A stretch of 15,146 nucleotides of DNA from Deltaproteobacteria bacterium (GTDB lineage: Bacteria; Desulfobacterota; Syntrophia; Syntrophales; Smithellaceae): assembly GCA_009668925.1 (NCBI GenBank), contig SBEK01000096.1, positions 1-15,146 on the forward strand, written 5' to 3'. Positions 5,553 to 13,170 of the stretch are shown here, in pieces. The notes under the pieces were generated by a model, which worked only from the letters and a program-made list of their open reading frames with translations, was not told the origin of the DNA and made no database searches. A program made the position numbers and the translations under genes. The number at the start of each line of letters is the position of its first letter. Within the stretch, counting starts at the first letter, position 1.

Positions 5553-8063
5553 TCAAAATTTGTTATGGCTGACCCGTTCAATGACTTCGTTTTGCAGTTC
5601 CCGGCCCACGGTCGTGAAATACGCATTATACCCGGTAATGCGCACCAGGAGATGCCGGTAGTCCTGGGGGTGCGCCTGAGCGTCTCTCAGCATCTGCGGC
5701 TCCAGCATGTTGATCTGCAGGGCCGTGCCGCCCTGGTGGGCATATCCTCTCAGGAAGGCCTTGAATTTATCTTTGTGCGCCGGATCGCGGAGGATTGAAG
5801 GATTGAACGTGATGGTGTGGCTCGCGCCGTTCGGGAGGTCATTTTTGTAATCCAGCCAGTCCCCGCGTCCGTCCTTGGCCTTTCCGCCCAGCACGGTTCC
5901 CACGGAATTGGCATTGGCGGTCGGGCCGTTGATATCCGCCCCGTTCGACGGGCAGATGGCATTGGACAGGAACTGGCCCTTTCTTCGGCCGTCCGCGCTC
6001 GCCGCCATGACGAAGCCGTCGCCGGCCCAGTAGTTCCAGCTCAGCATCCCCGGCCGGAATCGGCGTCCGGTGGCTTTGGTGCTGTGCCGCCAGGTTTCCT
6101 CGCACCAGAGCTGCATCACGCGGCGGGCCAGCGCATCCGCCTCGTCGTTGTCGCGTCCGTATTTGGGTGCGCGGTTTTTGGCCAGGGCGTGGAGCACGTC
6201 CTGCCCCTGCCAGTTGGACCTGAGCGCGGAAACCAGTTCCTTCATCGTACAGGCTTTTTTGTCGAAGACCAGATACTTGACGGCCAGCAGGGAATCCACC
6301 GTGGTGGCATACGTGACGGCTTCGAGCGTCGTAAAACTGATCTCGGCGCCGCCCGCCGTGACATCCTTTCCCTGCCTCGCGCAGCCTTGAACCATGCAGG
6401 AAAGATACGGCGTGGGGAAAAATCGTGCGCGGATCGACTCGGACGTTTCATAAAGGTCGGCGCACTTCCGGATGATGTAGCGCGTCTGGACGGCATAGGC
6501 CTCCCAGAAATCCTCCCAGGTCTTAAAAGAGGCGGCATCCGGCGTTCGCGGTCCGTCCTGCCTCACGGGGTCGGTTTTTCCGGTCATCGGATCGCAAAAA
6601 GGCAGCAGGTCCTTCCCTCCGGCGAGCGCCAGTTCCACGGCTTTGAGCAGGTTCAGGTTGTTGTCCACCGTGCCGGAACGGTCGTTGCCGACCATCGTAT
6701 TTTCCAGACAGCCGACGGGTGCATACTCATGAACATTGCCCTCGTGGATCAGGTGCGCGATTCCGGCCCTCTTCGCTTCGACCATCATGCCGGCCATGGA
6801 CCGTTCGTCGAAATTGAGGAGAAAAGGCGCGCCCTGGCTCGATTCGATCATATCGACAATCTTGTCCATTAGGGCGTCGGGGCTGTTCCGGTGCAGACGC
6901 ACATTCGGCTTGGGCTCGAGGATCGGCGACATCTCATCGATGACTTCCAGAAGGACGTAGGTCAGATCATTGGTCATGTCCTTGCCGTTGGCGCCGAGGC
7001 CGGACAGGGTGACGAGCTGGCCGAAGCCGGCGGTGATGCCCTGGTTGCCGTTGCGGATCATGGCGTCATAGGCCGTGTTGGCGTGAATCCAGAAGCATTT
7101 CAGAATTTCCTTGGCCCACTCCCGTGTCATGCCGTCCAGGATGGACTTTTGGTAATACGGATAAAGGTACTGATCCACCCGGCCGAACGACACTCCTGCG
7201 CCGGGGTAGTTTTCATCCGTCATCACCAGCATATGGTTCAGCCAGAGCGCCTGCACGGCTTCCCAGAAGGTGGCGGCCGGTTCCCAGGGCACGCGGCTCA
7301 AGCCGGCGGCCATCGACCGGAGCTCGGAGGCGCGATCCGCGTCCCGCTCTTTTTCACAGAGCGTCAGGCAGACGGTCCGGTATTTGGAGGCCAGATCCCG
7401 CGCCATCGTGGAAGCGGTGATCATCGCTCTGAGCTCGGCGCCTTTTGATCCCCGGCGTTCGCGGTCCGGCAGGGCATTATAAATCGACATCAATTCCGCA
7501 TAAACGCCCTTCCAGCCGATCGCCAGCAGACGCTCGTAACCGGGGATCAGATGGCCGCTAGTGGCCCCCGCGTTTCCGTATCCGTGATCGTGAAACCATT
7601 TCATCTGCGCTCGGGCGCCGTTTTTCCCTTTGACCCTTTTGTGCCATTCCCGGCTTTCTTCCTCGGTGAAGCACATAGAGGTTTGAACATTAAACCGGGC
7701 GCCGGCGATCAGGTCGTGGGGCAGAATTTCCTGGGGAACGTAGTTGACGATGACCTCGCGGACAAACCAGGCGCGTCTTTCGGGAAGCGTCAGGCTCCAG
7801 AAATCCGGATGCAGCTCGACTGGCCTTGCCGCCTGAAGATAGGACGCGCCCAGTGTGTTAAGCAGGGTATAGGTTTCGGGGACGATGTAAAAGGTCAGCT
7901 CATTGTAGATGATGTCCCAGGGCGTCCCCGTGGTCCAGGCGGTGAATTCGTTGTTCCAGGGCCGCTCGGTTCCCCGGAAATAATACTCTCTCAGCCACCG
8001 GATACGGTCGGACAACTGCTTCGGCTCTTTGAGCGCGTGTTCGGGCGCGAGGACGGTTTTCAT
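5553..8063 (-). CDS. Glycyl radical enzyme of the G-C-x-E decarboxylase/dehydratase type, arylacetate decarboxylase-like
   Basis: 836 residues. The radical glycine is Gly811 in RITGYNAYF, 26 residues from the C-terminus. The thiyl cysteine is Cys452 in VGCLEN, with Glu454 two residues on. A further family block is GGAEISFTTLEAVTYATTVD (571-590). The Cys-x-Glu pair is known from decarboxylases, glycerol/diol dehydratases and C-N or C-S lyases, and is absent from benzylsuccinate-synthase-type enzymes. The overall wording (DRSGTVDNNLNL, ICPSNGADINGPTANANSVG) reminds me most of the arylacetate decarboxylase branch (4-hydroxyphenylacetate, phenylacetate, indoleacetate); that is recollection, not alignment. 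No 4-hydroxyphenylacetate-decarboxylase small subunit is nearby, which argues against that exact enzyme. An ideal ribosome site AAAGGAGG overlaps the end of the regulator gene, 1 nt before this start. Family certain, substrate not. Confidence 0.93.
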   Translation of the reverse strand: MKTVLAPEHALKEPKQLSDRIRWLREYYFRGTERPWNNEFTAWTTGTPWDIIYNELTFYIVPETYTLLNTLGASYLQAARPVELHPDFWSLTLPERRAWFVREVIVNYVPQEILPHDLIAGARFNVQTSMCFTEEESREWHKRVKGKNGARAQMKWFHDHGYGNAGATSGHLIPGYERLLAIGWKGVYAELMSIYNALPDRERRGSKGAELRAMITASTMARDLASKYRTVCLTLCEKERDADRASELRSMAAGLSRVPWEPAATFWEAVQALWLNHMLVMTDENYPGAGVSFGRVDQYLYPYYQKSILDGMTREWAKEILKCFWIHANTAYDAMIRNGNQGITAGFGQLVTLSGLGANGKDMTNDLTYVLLEVIDEMSPILEPKPNVRLHRNSPDALMDKIVDMIESSQGAPFLLNFDERSMAGMMVEAKRAGIAHLIHEGNVHEYAPVGCLENTMVGNDRSGTVDNNLNLLKAVELALAGGKDLLPFCDPMTGKTDPVRQDGPRTPDAASFKTWEDFWEAYAVQTRYIIRKCADLYETSESIRARFFPTPYLSCMVQGCARQGKDVTAGGAEISFTTLEAVTYATTVDSLLAVKYLVFDKKACTMKELVSALRSNWQGQDVLHALAKNRAPKYGRDNDEADALARRVMQLWCEETWRHSTKATGRRFRPGMLSWNYWAGDGFVMAASADGRRKGQFLSNAICPSNGADINGPTANANSVGTVLGGKAKDGRGDWLDYKNDLPNGASHTITFNPSILRDPAHKDKFKAFLRGYAHQGGTALQINMLEPQMLRDAQAHPQDYRHLLVRITGYNAYFTTVGRELQNEVIERVSHNKF

Positions 8064-8064
8064 A

Positions 8065-8829
8065 TCAACCTCCTTTGGGGGAATTGCCGGAAAGAGGGCG
8101 GACCTTCCGGCCGATCTTCCGGCGAAGAAATGTTTCTCCGTGACGCAGAAGTTCTTTCATGACCGCTGCCGCCTTTTTTGCATCGCCTGCTTCAATGGCT
8201 TTCGCGAGTTTGCGATGGTACGTGTGAACCGCCGTGCCGACGTTCGGGTCCCTGAAGAACTGGCCGGACAGATTCGTGTAAACCGGCCGGAACGAATTCA
8301 AAAGCAGCGGATAAACGGCATTGCCCGAGGCCACGGCGACAAGCAGGTGAAATTCAAAATCAAGGTCCGTGATCAGGTGGATGCTGCGATGATCGGTCGA
8401 TTCTTCTTTTTCGACATGGCGGTAAAATTCGCGGACCTGCTCCCGGGTCCTGTTTTTTGCCGCCTCTCCGGCGAAGGCCGGCTCCATCAGCATTCTCATC
8501 TCAAGAAGGCTGTCCGCCAGTTCGGGCGTAAGCCTGCCTTTTTGGTACTGGATCAGAGAAGAAAGCAGCGTCAGGGACCCCTCCTTGCGGTAATCATTCA
8601 CGGCGGCGCCGAAGCGGGGCCTCAGCGAAACCAGTCCGCGCGATGCCAGCTCGACCAGACCTTCATGAACCACCGGGCGGCTGACGCGCAGCTTCAGGGC
8701 GAGCTCCCGTTCGGAGGGCAGTTTCTGCCCGATCTTCAGGTGTCCGGAAAGAATCAGTTCTTCAAACCGCACAACGAACACCTCTTTGAGGCTGTCTGTT
8801 TTGATGGGCTGCAGCAATGATCCGAGCAT
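8065..8829 (-). CDS. FadR-subfamily GntR transcriptional regulator (FCD domain) of the glycyl radical operon
   Basis: 254 residues. The N-terminal winged helix-turn-helix is clear: GQKLPSERELALKLRVSRPV (38-57) followed by EGLVELASRGLVSLRPRFGA. The all-helical FCD ligand domain follows, with LLEMRMLMEP, the metal/ligand-site-like stretch DLDFEFHLLVAVASGN and a late HRKLAKAIEAGDAKKAAAVM. FCD regulators usually bind small carboxylates or sugars acids, often substrates of the controlled pathway, which suits an enzyme acting on an organic acid. Start at 8829 is backed by AAAGGA about 9 nt upstream. It is the first gene of the operon, and the operator and promoter found just upstream imply autoregulation. 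Confidence 0.92.
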   Translation of the reverse strand: MLGSLLQPIKTDSLKEVFVVRFEELILSGHLKIGQKLPSERELALKLRVSRPVVHEGLVELASRGLVSLRPRFGAAVNDYRKEGSLTLLSSLIQYQKGRLTPELADSLLEMRMLMEPAFAGEAAKNRTREQVREFYRHVEKEESTDHRSIHLITDLDFEFHLLVAVASGNAVYPLLLNSFRPVYTNLSGQFFRDPNVGTAVHTYHRKLAKAIEAGDAKKAAAVMKELLRHGETFLRRKIGRKVRPLSGNSPKGG

Positions 8830-8857
8830 TTGTTTCTTCCTTTGCTCCCGTGGCTGG

Positions 8858-8868
8858 TGGTATTACCA
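8858..8868. promoter_or_regulatory. GntR/FadR-type operator
   Basis: TGGTATTACCA is a perfect match to the TGGT-N3-ACCA consensus recognised by FadR-subfamily GntR proteins. It starts 2 bp downstream of the -10 box of the operon promoter, covering the transcription start, and lies 29 bp before the regulator's own start codon. Binding there should block transcription; the regulator would thus repress itself and the radical enzyme until its ligand is present. Confidence 0.78.
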
Positions 8869-8870
8869 GA

Positions 8871-8899
8871 TTCATAAACGTAAAATCGCTATTTGTCAA
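8871..8899 (-). promoter_or_regulatory. Sigma-70-type promoter of the regulator/glycyl radical enzyme operon
   Basis: On the minus strand a perfect TTGACA (8899-8894) is followed after exactly 17 bp by TATGAA (8876-8871). Transcription would begin within or next to the GntR operator at 8858-8868. The leader to the regulator's start codon is short, about 35 nt. Confidence 0.75.
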
Positions 8900-9225
8900 G
8901 ACGCTTCGGACTGCGCCTTGCATCCCTTTCCCCGGGCGTCATTAAAAGGGGCATATCATCGCCGCGAAACGGGACTTCCCGTCTGCCGCCGACAGATGTT
9001 TCCGGCGGTTTTGGAGAGGCTTTCTTCCAAACGGCATTTCCCAAAAGCCGCGGGCGGACTTCGCTTCCTGAACTACGGGAGCGCTGTTCTTGCCGGATCC
9101 GGAAAGTCCGAGGCGCGTTTCGGGGAGGCCGAAAATGTGTGTGAGGCGGCTTGATATAATAATAAAAACAGGCTATACAATGATGAAGCGATTTTGCACT
9201 ATTTCCCGGTCCGTGAAGGTTTTAT
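8900..9225. other. Divergent intergenic region
   Basis: This 326-base gap separates the minus-strand radical operon from prmA. Short plus-strand open frames cross it, but they are arginine/serine/proline-rich, lack family character and have no clear ribosome site. Apart from the two promoters at its ends I see no convincing gene, RNA element or repeat. Confidence 0.6.
9151..9179 (+). promoter_or_regulatory. Probable promoter of the prmA-rsmE-RDD operon
   Basis: TTGATA (9151-9156) is separated by 17 bp from TATACA (9174-9179) in an AT-rich stretch that contrasts with the GC-rich surroundings. It would give a leader of about 40 nt before prmA. The -10 box is a weak match, so confidence is moderate. 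Confidence 0.5.
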
Positions 9226-10161
9226 ATGACTGCCAAAGAACCCGAAAAATGGTTGAAAATTGAAATAACGGCGCCCCTGGAACTGATCGATGCGGTGAGC
9301 AACTTCCTGGAAGAAACCGGCGCCCAGGGTGTTTTTTCCGAATCCCTGCCGCCCGCCGGGGCCGCCGACCTGCCGGAATCGGACGGCGTCGAGGTGATTC
9401 AGGCCTTTTTCCCCGCGGATGTCCGCAGCGAAAAGCGGATCTACACGGTGCGCAAATATTTAAAAAGCCTTGAAGAAATTTTCCCCGACGTCAGCGCGCC
9501 TGCGCTTACGACGGAAATGATCTCCGATCCCGATTGGGGCGAACAGTGGAAAAAATATTTTAAGCCGATCCGCGTCTGCAAAAACATCGTCGTCAAACCG
9601 ACGTGGGAGCGGTACGCGCCCGCGAGCCGGGATATCGTGGTGGAAATTGATCCGGGTATGGCTTTCGGGACCGGGCAGCATGCCTCCACGCGCATGTGCA
9701 TGGAAGCCGTCGAGGACATTATCCTGAAGGACCGTTCCGTCAGGGAATGGAAAGTTCTTGATGTCGGCTGCGGAACGGGGATCCTGGGCATTACCGCCGC
9801 CAAAATGGGCGCCGGGGATGTGATTTGCGTGGATAACGACCCCAAGGCGACGGAAATAGCGGCGCAAAACGCCGTCATCAATGCCGTGGACGACAGACTG
9901 CGTATTTGGAATGAGGATGCGGCGCAGGTCCGCGAGGCGCGCAATCTGATCATCGCCAATCTGACGGCGAAGTTGCTGCTAAAACTGCATGCTCAGCTTG
10001 TCCGGCTCCTTTTGCCCGACGGCTATCTGATTATTTCCGGAATCATCGAAGCCGACGTTCCTTCGATCGAGGAGCACTTCATCATTGCGCCGCTCGCCAA
10101 ACAAACCATGCTGACCGAAAAAGAGTGGGTTTGTTATGTGCTGAAAAGAAATCGGTCCTAG
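9226..10161 (+). CDS. prmA: Ribosomal protein L11 methyltransferase
   Basis: 311 residues, usual family length. The N-terminal substrate-recognition domain contains SDPDWGEQWKKYFKP (100-114). The signature IDPGMAFGTGQHAST (141-155) leads into a class I SAM-dependent methyltransferase fold with motif I VLDVGCGTGILG (177-188), the acidic motif CVDNDP (201-206) and the catalytic-site region IIANLTAKL (242-250). Family role: trimethylation of several amino groups of ribosomal protein L11. A ribosome site GAAGG lies about 7 nt before the ATG. It is the first gene of an operon with rsmE, a frequent pairing in bacteria. Cytoplasmic, housekeeping. Confidence 0.96.
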   Translation: MTAKEPEKWLKIEITAPLELIDAVSNFLEETGAQGVFSESLPPAGAADLPESDGVEVIQAFFPADVRSEKRIYTVRKYLKSLEEIFPDVSAPALTTEMISDPDWGEQWKKYFKPIRVCKNIVVKPTWERYAPASRDIVVEIDPGMAFGTGQHASTRMCMEAVEDIILKDRSVREWKVLDVGCGTGILGITAAKMGAGDVICVDNDPKATEIAAQNAVINAVDDRLRIWNEDAAQVREARNLIIANLTAKLLLKLHAQLVRLLLPDGYLIISGIIEADVPSIEEHFIIAPLAKQTMLTEKEWVCYVLKRNRS

Positions 10162-10211
10162 GCGGCATCCTGATCGTTACCGCTGACAGCGAAAATTTTT
10201 ACAGAAAGTGA

Positions 10212-10991
10212 TTGGCATTGACACTGCCCCGAATCTACAGTCCCGAATCGCTGCAAACTGCGACGACCTGCGAGCTTGGCGCGGATAATCTCCGATACCT
10301 GAAAACGGTTCTGCGGCTCAAGCCGGGCGATGACTTGATTATCTTCGACGGGTTCGGGCATGAGTTCGCAGCGCGCATTCAGGACTTTGCCGCGGCGGGC
10401 GTGAATATCTCGCTGGGGGCGCCGATTGCCCGGACGGTGGAAAAGATCAGACTCACGCTGGCCCAGGCGATCCCGAAGGCCGGCAAAATGGATGGGATCG
10501 TGAAAACCGCCGCCGAACTGGGTGCGGACGTTATCATCCCCTTTACGGCCGCCCGGTCGCTGGGCAGGATCGCCGGAGAAAAAGCCGAGGCCAGAGTCGG
10601 CCGCTGGCGGAAAATCGTCCGGGAAGCCGCCCGGTGTTCGCGCAGCCCCCGGTTGGCCGTAGTTGAGCCCATCTCGCCTTTTGACGATATGCTCGCCCTG
10701 GCGCCGCCTTGTGCCTGTAAGATGATTTTCTGGGAAGAGGAAGACCGATTGACCATCCGGGACGCTCTCCAGGATCAACGTTTTTCCCGGGTGCGGCATT
10801 ATTTCATTATCGTCGGACCGGAAGGCGGTTTGTCCCGGGAGGAAGTCGCCCGGGCCGAAGCCGCCGGATTTGCGTCCGTCAGTCTCGGCAGACGGATTCT
10901 GAAAGTGGAAACAGCGGCGGCGGCGATTATCTCGATCATCCAGTATGAAAAGGGGATATTCAGCGAAAGTGCAAAAGGGGGAGAAACATGA
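10212..10991 (+). CDS. rsmE: 16S rRNA (uracil-1498-N3)-methyltransferase
   Basis: 259 residues with an N-terminal PUA-like RNA-binding part (RYLKTVLRLKPGDDLIIFDG, 28-47) and a C-terminal SPOUT methyltransferase domain. The trefoil-knot SAM site is marked by FIIVGPEGGLSREE (198-211) and LGRRILKVETAA (225-236). Family role: N3-methylation of U1498 of 16S rRNA in assembled 30S particles. No ATG is available. The first possible start is TTG at 10212; a second TTG at 10218 gives MTLPRIY, closer to the usual family start and better spaced from GAAAG at 10204-10208. It lies 50 bp after prmA and its stop overlaps the next gene's start as ATGA, so the three genes form one operon. Confidence 0.94.
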   Translation: MALTLPRIYSPESLQTATTCELGADNLRYLKTVLRLKPGDDLIIFDGFGHEFAARIQDFAAAGVNISLGAPIARTVEKIRLTLAQAIPKAGKMDGIVKTAAELGADVIIPFTAARSLGRIAGEKAEARVGRWRKIVREAARCSRSPRLAVVEPISPFDDMLALAPPCACKMIFWEEEDRLTIRDALQDQRFSRVRHYFIIVGPEGGLSREEVARAEAAGFASVSLGRRILKVETAAAAIISIIQYEKGIFSESAKGGET

Positions 10992-11626
10992 CGACTTACA
11001 AGTTTGCAGGTTTCTGGCGGCGCTTTGTCGCCTATACGATCGACGGCTTCATCGTGAGTGTTGTCTTCATTATTCTGGCCGTGATTTCAGGCATCGCCTT
11101 CTTTACCGGCGCGATGTCCGGTAAGCCGTCGGTCTGGATAAGCCAAATGAACGATCCTCAATATCTGGGCTCGATCGGAATCGCCATCGCGGGATTCTAT
11201 ACGCTGCTCTTTATTGCTTACTTTACCTATTTTCAGGGGCTCGGCGGCCGAACACCCGGCAAGAAGCTGCTGGGGCTGCAGGTCGTATCGGTCGACGGCC
11301 GGCCGATTTCTTTCGGCGTCGCCTTCCTGAGATCCGTGGGGTATCTGGTTTCGAGTTTATTGTTTACGATCCCCCTGGGTTACATCTGGGCGGCTTTCGA
11401 CAAAAGGAAGCAGGCCTGGCATGACAAGATTGCCGGCACGGTGGTCATCATCCGTGAGACCGACGAAAATACCGCCGGAATTTCCATTCCGGATGATGCG
11501 GCTCAGGCGCCCGGGTCTGTGCACGTTTCAGGAACAAATACCGATGCTTCTTTGCGGGAGGCCCAAAAGCCGCAAGCGCCTTCTCCACAAGAAACGACGC
11601 AAGCGGACGGCCAAAAAATACCTTGA
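10988..11626 (+). CDS. RDD family integral membrane protein
   Basis: 212 residues. The RDD signature is complete: FWRRFVAYTIDG at the N-terminus (R11/R12, D19), GRTPGKKLLGLQVV (87-100) and the closing DKRKQAWHDKIAGTVV (138-153). Three membrane segments are visible at about 17-40, 62-83 and 115-137. A 55-residue tail rich in Pro, Gln, Ala and Thr follows the last core motif; it looks disordered and is longer than in minimal family members. Function of most RDD proteins is unknown; some are linked to ion transport or stress. Start ATG overlaps the rsmE stop (ATGA) behind a GGGGGAG ribosome site, so translation is coupled. The stop codon lies inside the -35 box of the following tRNA-Phe promoter. 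Confidence 0.9.
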   Translation: MTTYKFAGFWRRFVAYTIDGFIVSVVFIILAVISGIAFFTGAMSGKPSVWISQMNDPQYLGSIGIAIAGFYTLLFIAYFTYFQGLGGRTPGKKLLGLQVVSVDGRPISFGVAFLRSVGYLVSSLLFTIPLGYIWAAFDKRKQAWHDKIAGTVVIIRETDENTAGISIPDDAAQAPGSVHVSGTNTDASLREAQKPQAPSPQETTQADGQKIP

Positions 11627-11649
11627 CAAAAGAAATCAGATTTTATAGA
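11623..11649 (+). promoter_or_regulatory. Probable promoter of tRNA-Phe
   Basis: A perfect TTGACA (11623-11628) is followed by TATAGA (11644-11649) with a short 15-bp spacer. The -35 includes the TGA stop of the RDD gene. The tRNA starts about 37 bp after the -10. Readthrough from the upstream operon could also feed the tRNA, since I see no terminator between them. Confidence 0.5.
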
Positions 11650-11685
11650 CGTTTCGAGCCTTTTTGCAGGTGAGATCAATACGGC

Positions 11686-11761
11686 GGGTCGGTAGCTCAG
11701 TCGGTAGAGCATCGGACTGAAAATCCGAGTGTCGGCAGTTCAATTCTGCCCTGACCCACCA
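11686..11761 (+). tRNA. tRNA-Phe (anticodon GAA), CCA encoded
   Basis: Acceptor GGGTCGG (11686-11692) pairs with CTGACCC (11751-11757) with one G-U; discriminator A11758 and encoded CCA follow. The D arm has GTAGCTCAGTCGGTAGAGC, and the T loop has GTTCAATTC. The anticodon loop CTGAAAA closed by CGGA/TCCG reads GAA, for phenylalanine. Length 76 nt. Confidence 0.97.
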
Positions 11762-11770
11762 TTTACATAG

Positions 11771-11798
11771 GCCCTCCTTAAAAAGAGGGCTTTTTTTT
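11771..11798 (+). terminator. Strong Rho-independent terminator after tRNA-Phe
   Basis: GCCCTC (11771-11776) pairs with GAGGGC (11785-11790) across an 8-nt A-rich loop, and eight Ts follow. It ends the tRNA-Phe unit and insulates the radical SAM gene downstream, which starts only 33 nt later and so may depend on readthrough or on a promoter I cannot see. Confidence 0.9.
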
Positions 11799-11831
11799 CA
11801 GGTCTCCATCGACGAGGTTGCAACTCCCCGT

Positions 11832-13157
11832 ATGCCAAAGAAGCAAAAAATGAAAATCCTGCTTACGAACCCTCCCAATTGCGGCCGCAGCATCCCCGAG
11901 GAACAATACGGCATTACGTCTCTCAAGCAGTTGTTCAAGGGTGAGCCGTTCAATCTGGAGGTGCTGGCCGGACCGCTTCACGGCCATGATGTGCGAATTT
12001 TTGACGGGAAGTGCGAGGCCCAGGACGCCTTCTTTGCCGCCTTCGACGATTTTGACCCCGATGTCGTCGGTTTTACGGCCTTGACCTGCGAAGCCAATAC
12101 GGTGATTCGCTATGCCGCTGCCATCAAAAAAAGAAAAAAGTCTTCGATCATCGTGGTCGGCGGCAACCATGCGACGTATAACCCGGACGATTTCAACCGC
12201 GCCGAATTTGATTATATCGTTGTCGGACTGGGCAAAAAAAGTTTTGCCCAGTTGATCGATTGTCTTTCGCGGACCGAGGCGCCGGTCAACATTGCCGGCG
12301 TCGCCCGCACGTCGCCCGGAAAGCGCTTATCCTTTTTGCCGCGGCGGTTCGGCAGGGCTGATTTGATGGAGGATGTCGCTCCCCGGTACGATCTGGTCGC
12401 GAAATACCGCAGCCAGTACCATCTGGAGCAGCTGGGACTGGCCATGGGTTTTGTCATCACGGCGTACGGGTGCACCCATGCCTGCTCGTTCTGCACGATT
12501 CCGGGAATGACCGGCGGAAAATATCTGACGCACGGCGCCGACGCCGTACTGCGCGATATCTCACTGCTGGGCGATATTCCGTTTATCCGGATGGTGGACG
12601 CCAATACCTTCGGCAATGCGCGGCAGGCGGCCGACCTGTGCGAAAAAATCCTGAAGGCCGGCATCCGCAAAAAATTCTTCGCCGATGTCCGCGCCGATAC
12701 GATCGTCAGGCATCCGGATCTGCTCAAAAGGTGGAAGGAAGCCGGCCTCTATGCGGCCGTGGTCGGCTTTGAAGATGTGCAGGATGAACGCCTCCGGGCT
12801 TACAACAAGAAATACCGCGGCAGGGTGATTCTCGAGGCGATTGAAATTCTGCACGAACTGGGCATTGTGATCGTGGGCGACTTTATCGCATCGCCCAATG
12901 ACACCGAGAAGGATTTTGAAGCGCTGGAAGCATTCATCCGGAACCGGAAAATTGAGGTTCCCGTTCTTTCCGTTCTCACGCCGATGCCCGGGACGCCCCT
13001 CTACGCCGAGATGAAAAAAGATATTGTTATTTTCGATCTGGATTATTATACGTTTACCAATGCCGTGACGAAGACCCAAATGCCCGAAGCATTATTCTAC
13101 AAAACCTACGCCGAGCTCGTCAAACGGCTGCATGAAAAACCGCATCAACCGCAATAA
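11832..13157 (+). CDS. B12-binding-domain radical SAM protein of unknown substrate
   Basis: 441 residues. N-terminal cobalamin-binding-like Rossmann domain (about 7-145): KILLTNPPN, DPDVVGFTALT and IVVGGNHATYNPDD; the His-on motif DxHxxG is not seen, as in most members of this group. The radical SAM barrel starts with YGCTHACSFCTIPG (C214, C218, C221, CxxxCxxC), and VLTPMPGTPLY (381-391) is the usual late motif of the group. Such enzymes methylate unactivated carbons, or do cyclisations and rearrangements. ATG 11832 has no ribosome site; the internal ATG at 11850 (MKILLTN) matches the normal family start and has a weak AAGAAG upstream, so it may be the true start. The gene ends 13 nt before a KAS III-like gene, which suggests a shared pathway. 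Confidence 0.88.
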   Translation: MPKKQKMKILLTNPPNCGRSIPEEQYGITSLKQLFKGEPFNLEVLAGPLHGHDVRIFDGKCEAQDAFFAAFDDFDPDVVGFTALTCEANTVIRYAAAIKKRKKSSIIVVGGNHATYNPDDFNRAEFDYIVVGLGKKSFAQLIDCLSRTEAPVNIAGVARTSPGKRLSFLPRRFGRADLMEDVAPRYDLVAKYRSQYHLEQLGLAMGFVITAYGCTHACSFCTIPGMTGGKYLTHGADAVLRDISLLGDIPFIRMVDANTFGNARQAADLCEKILKAGIRKKFFADVRADTIVRHPDLLKRWKEAGLYAAVVGFEDVQDERLRAYNKKYRGRVILEAIEILHELGIVIVGDFIASPNDTEKDFEALEAFIRNRKIEVPVLSVLTPMPGTPLYAEMKKDIVIFDLDYYTFTNAVTKTQMPEALFYKTYAELVKRLHEKPHQPQ

Positions 13158-13170
13158 GCGAAGGAGTTCC

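Noticed and set aside
5817..7448. Long plus-strand open frames (for example 5817-6872 and 6891-7448)
   Set aside because: They lie antisense to the glycyl radical enzyme, show no family motifs and are shadows of its codon use.
5553..8063. Assignment as benzylsuccinate/alkylsuccinate synthase or as pyruvate formate-lyase
   Set aside because: The Cys452-x-Glu454 motif is absent from fumarate-adding enzymes, and pyruvate formate-lyase has two adjacent cysteines; neither fits.
8786..9154. Small plus-strand genes in the divergent gap (8786-9154, 8893-9144)
   Set aside because: Composition is Arg/Ser/Pro-rich without hydrophobic core patterning, no good ribosome site, and the first overlaps the regulator gene antisense.
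10162..10211. Terminator between prmA and rsmE (CGCTGACAGCG followed by Ts)
   Set aside because: The stem is only 4 bp with a 3-nt loop and the Ts start after AAAA, so it is too weak to separate two genes that look like one operon.
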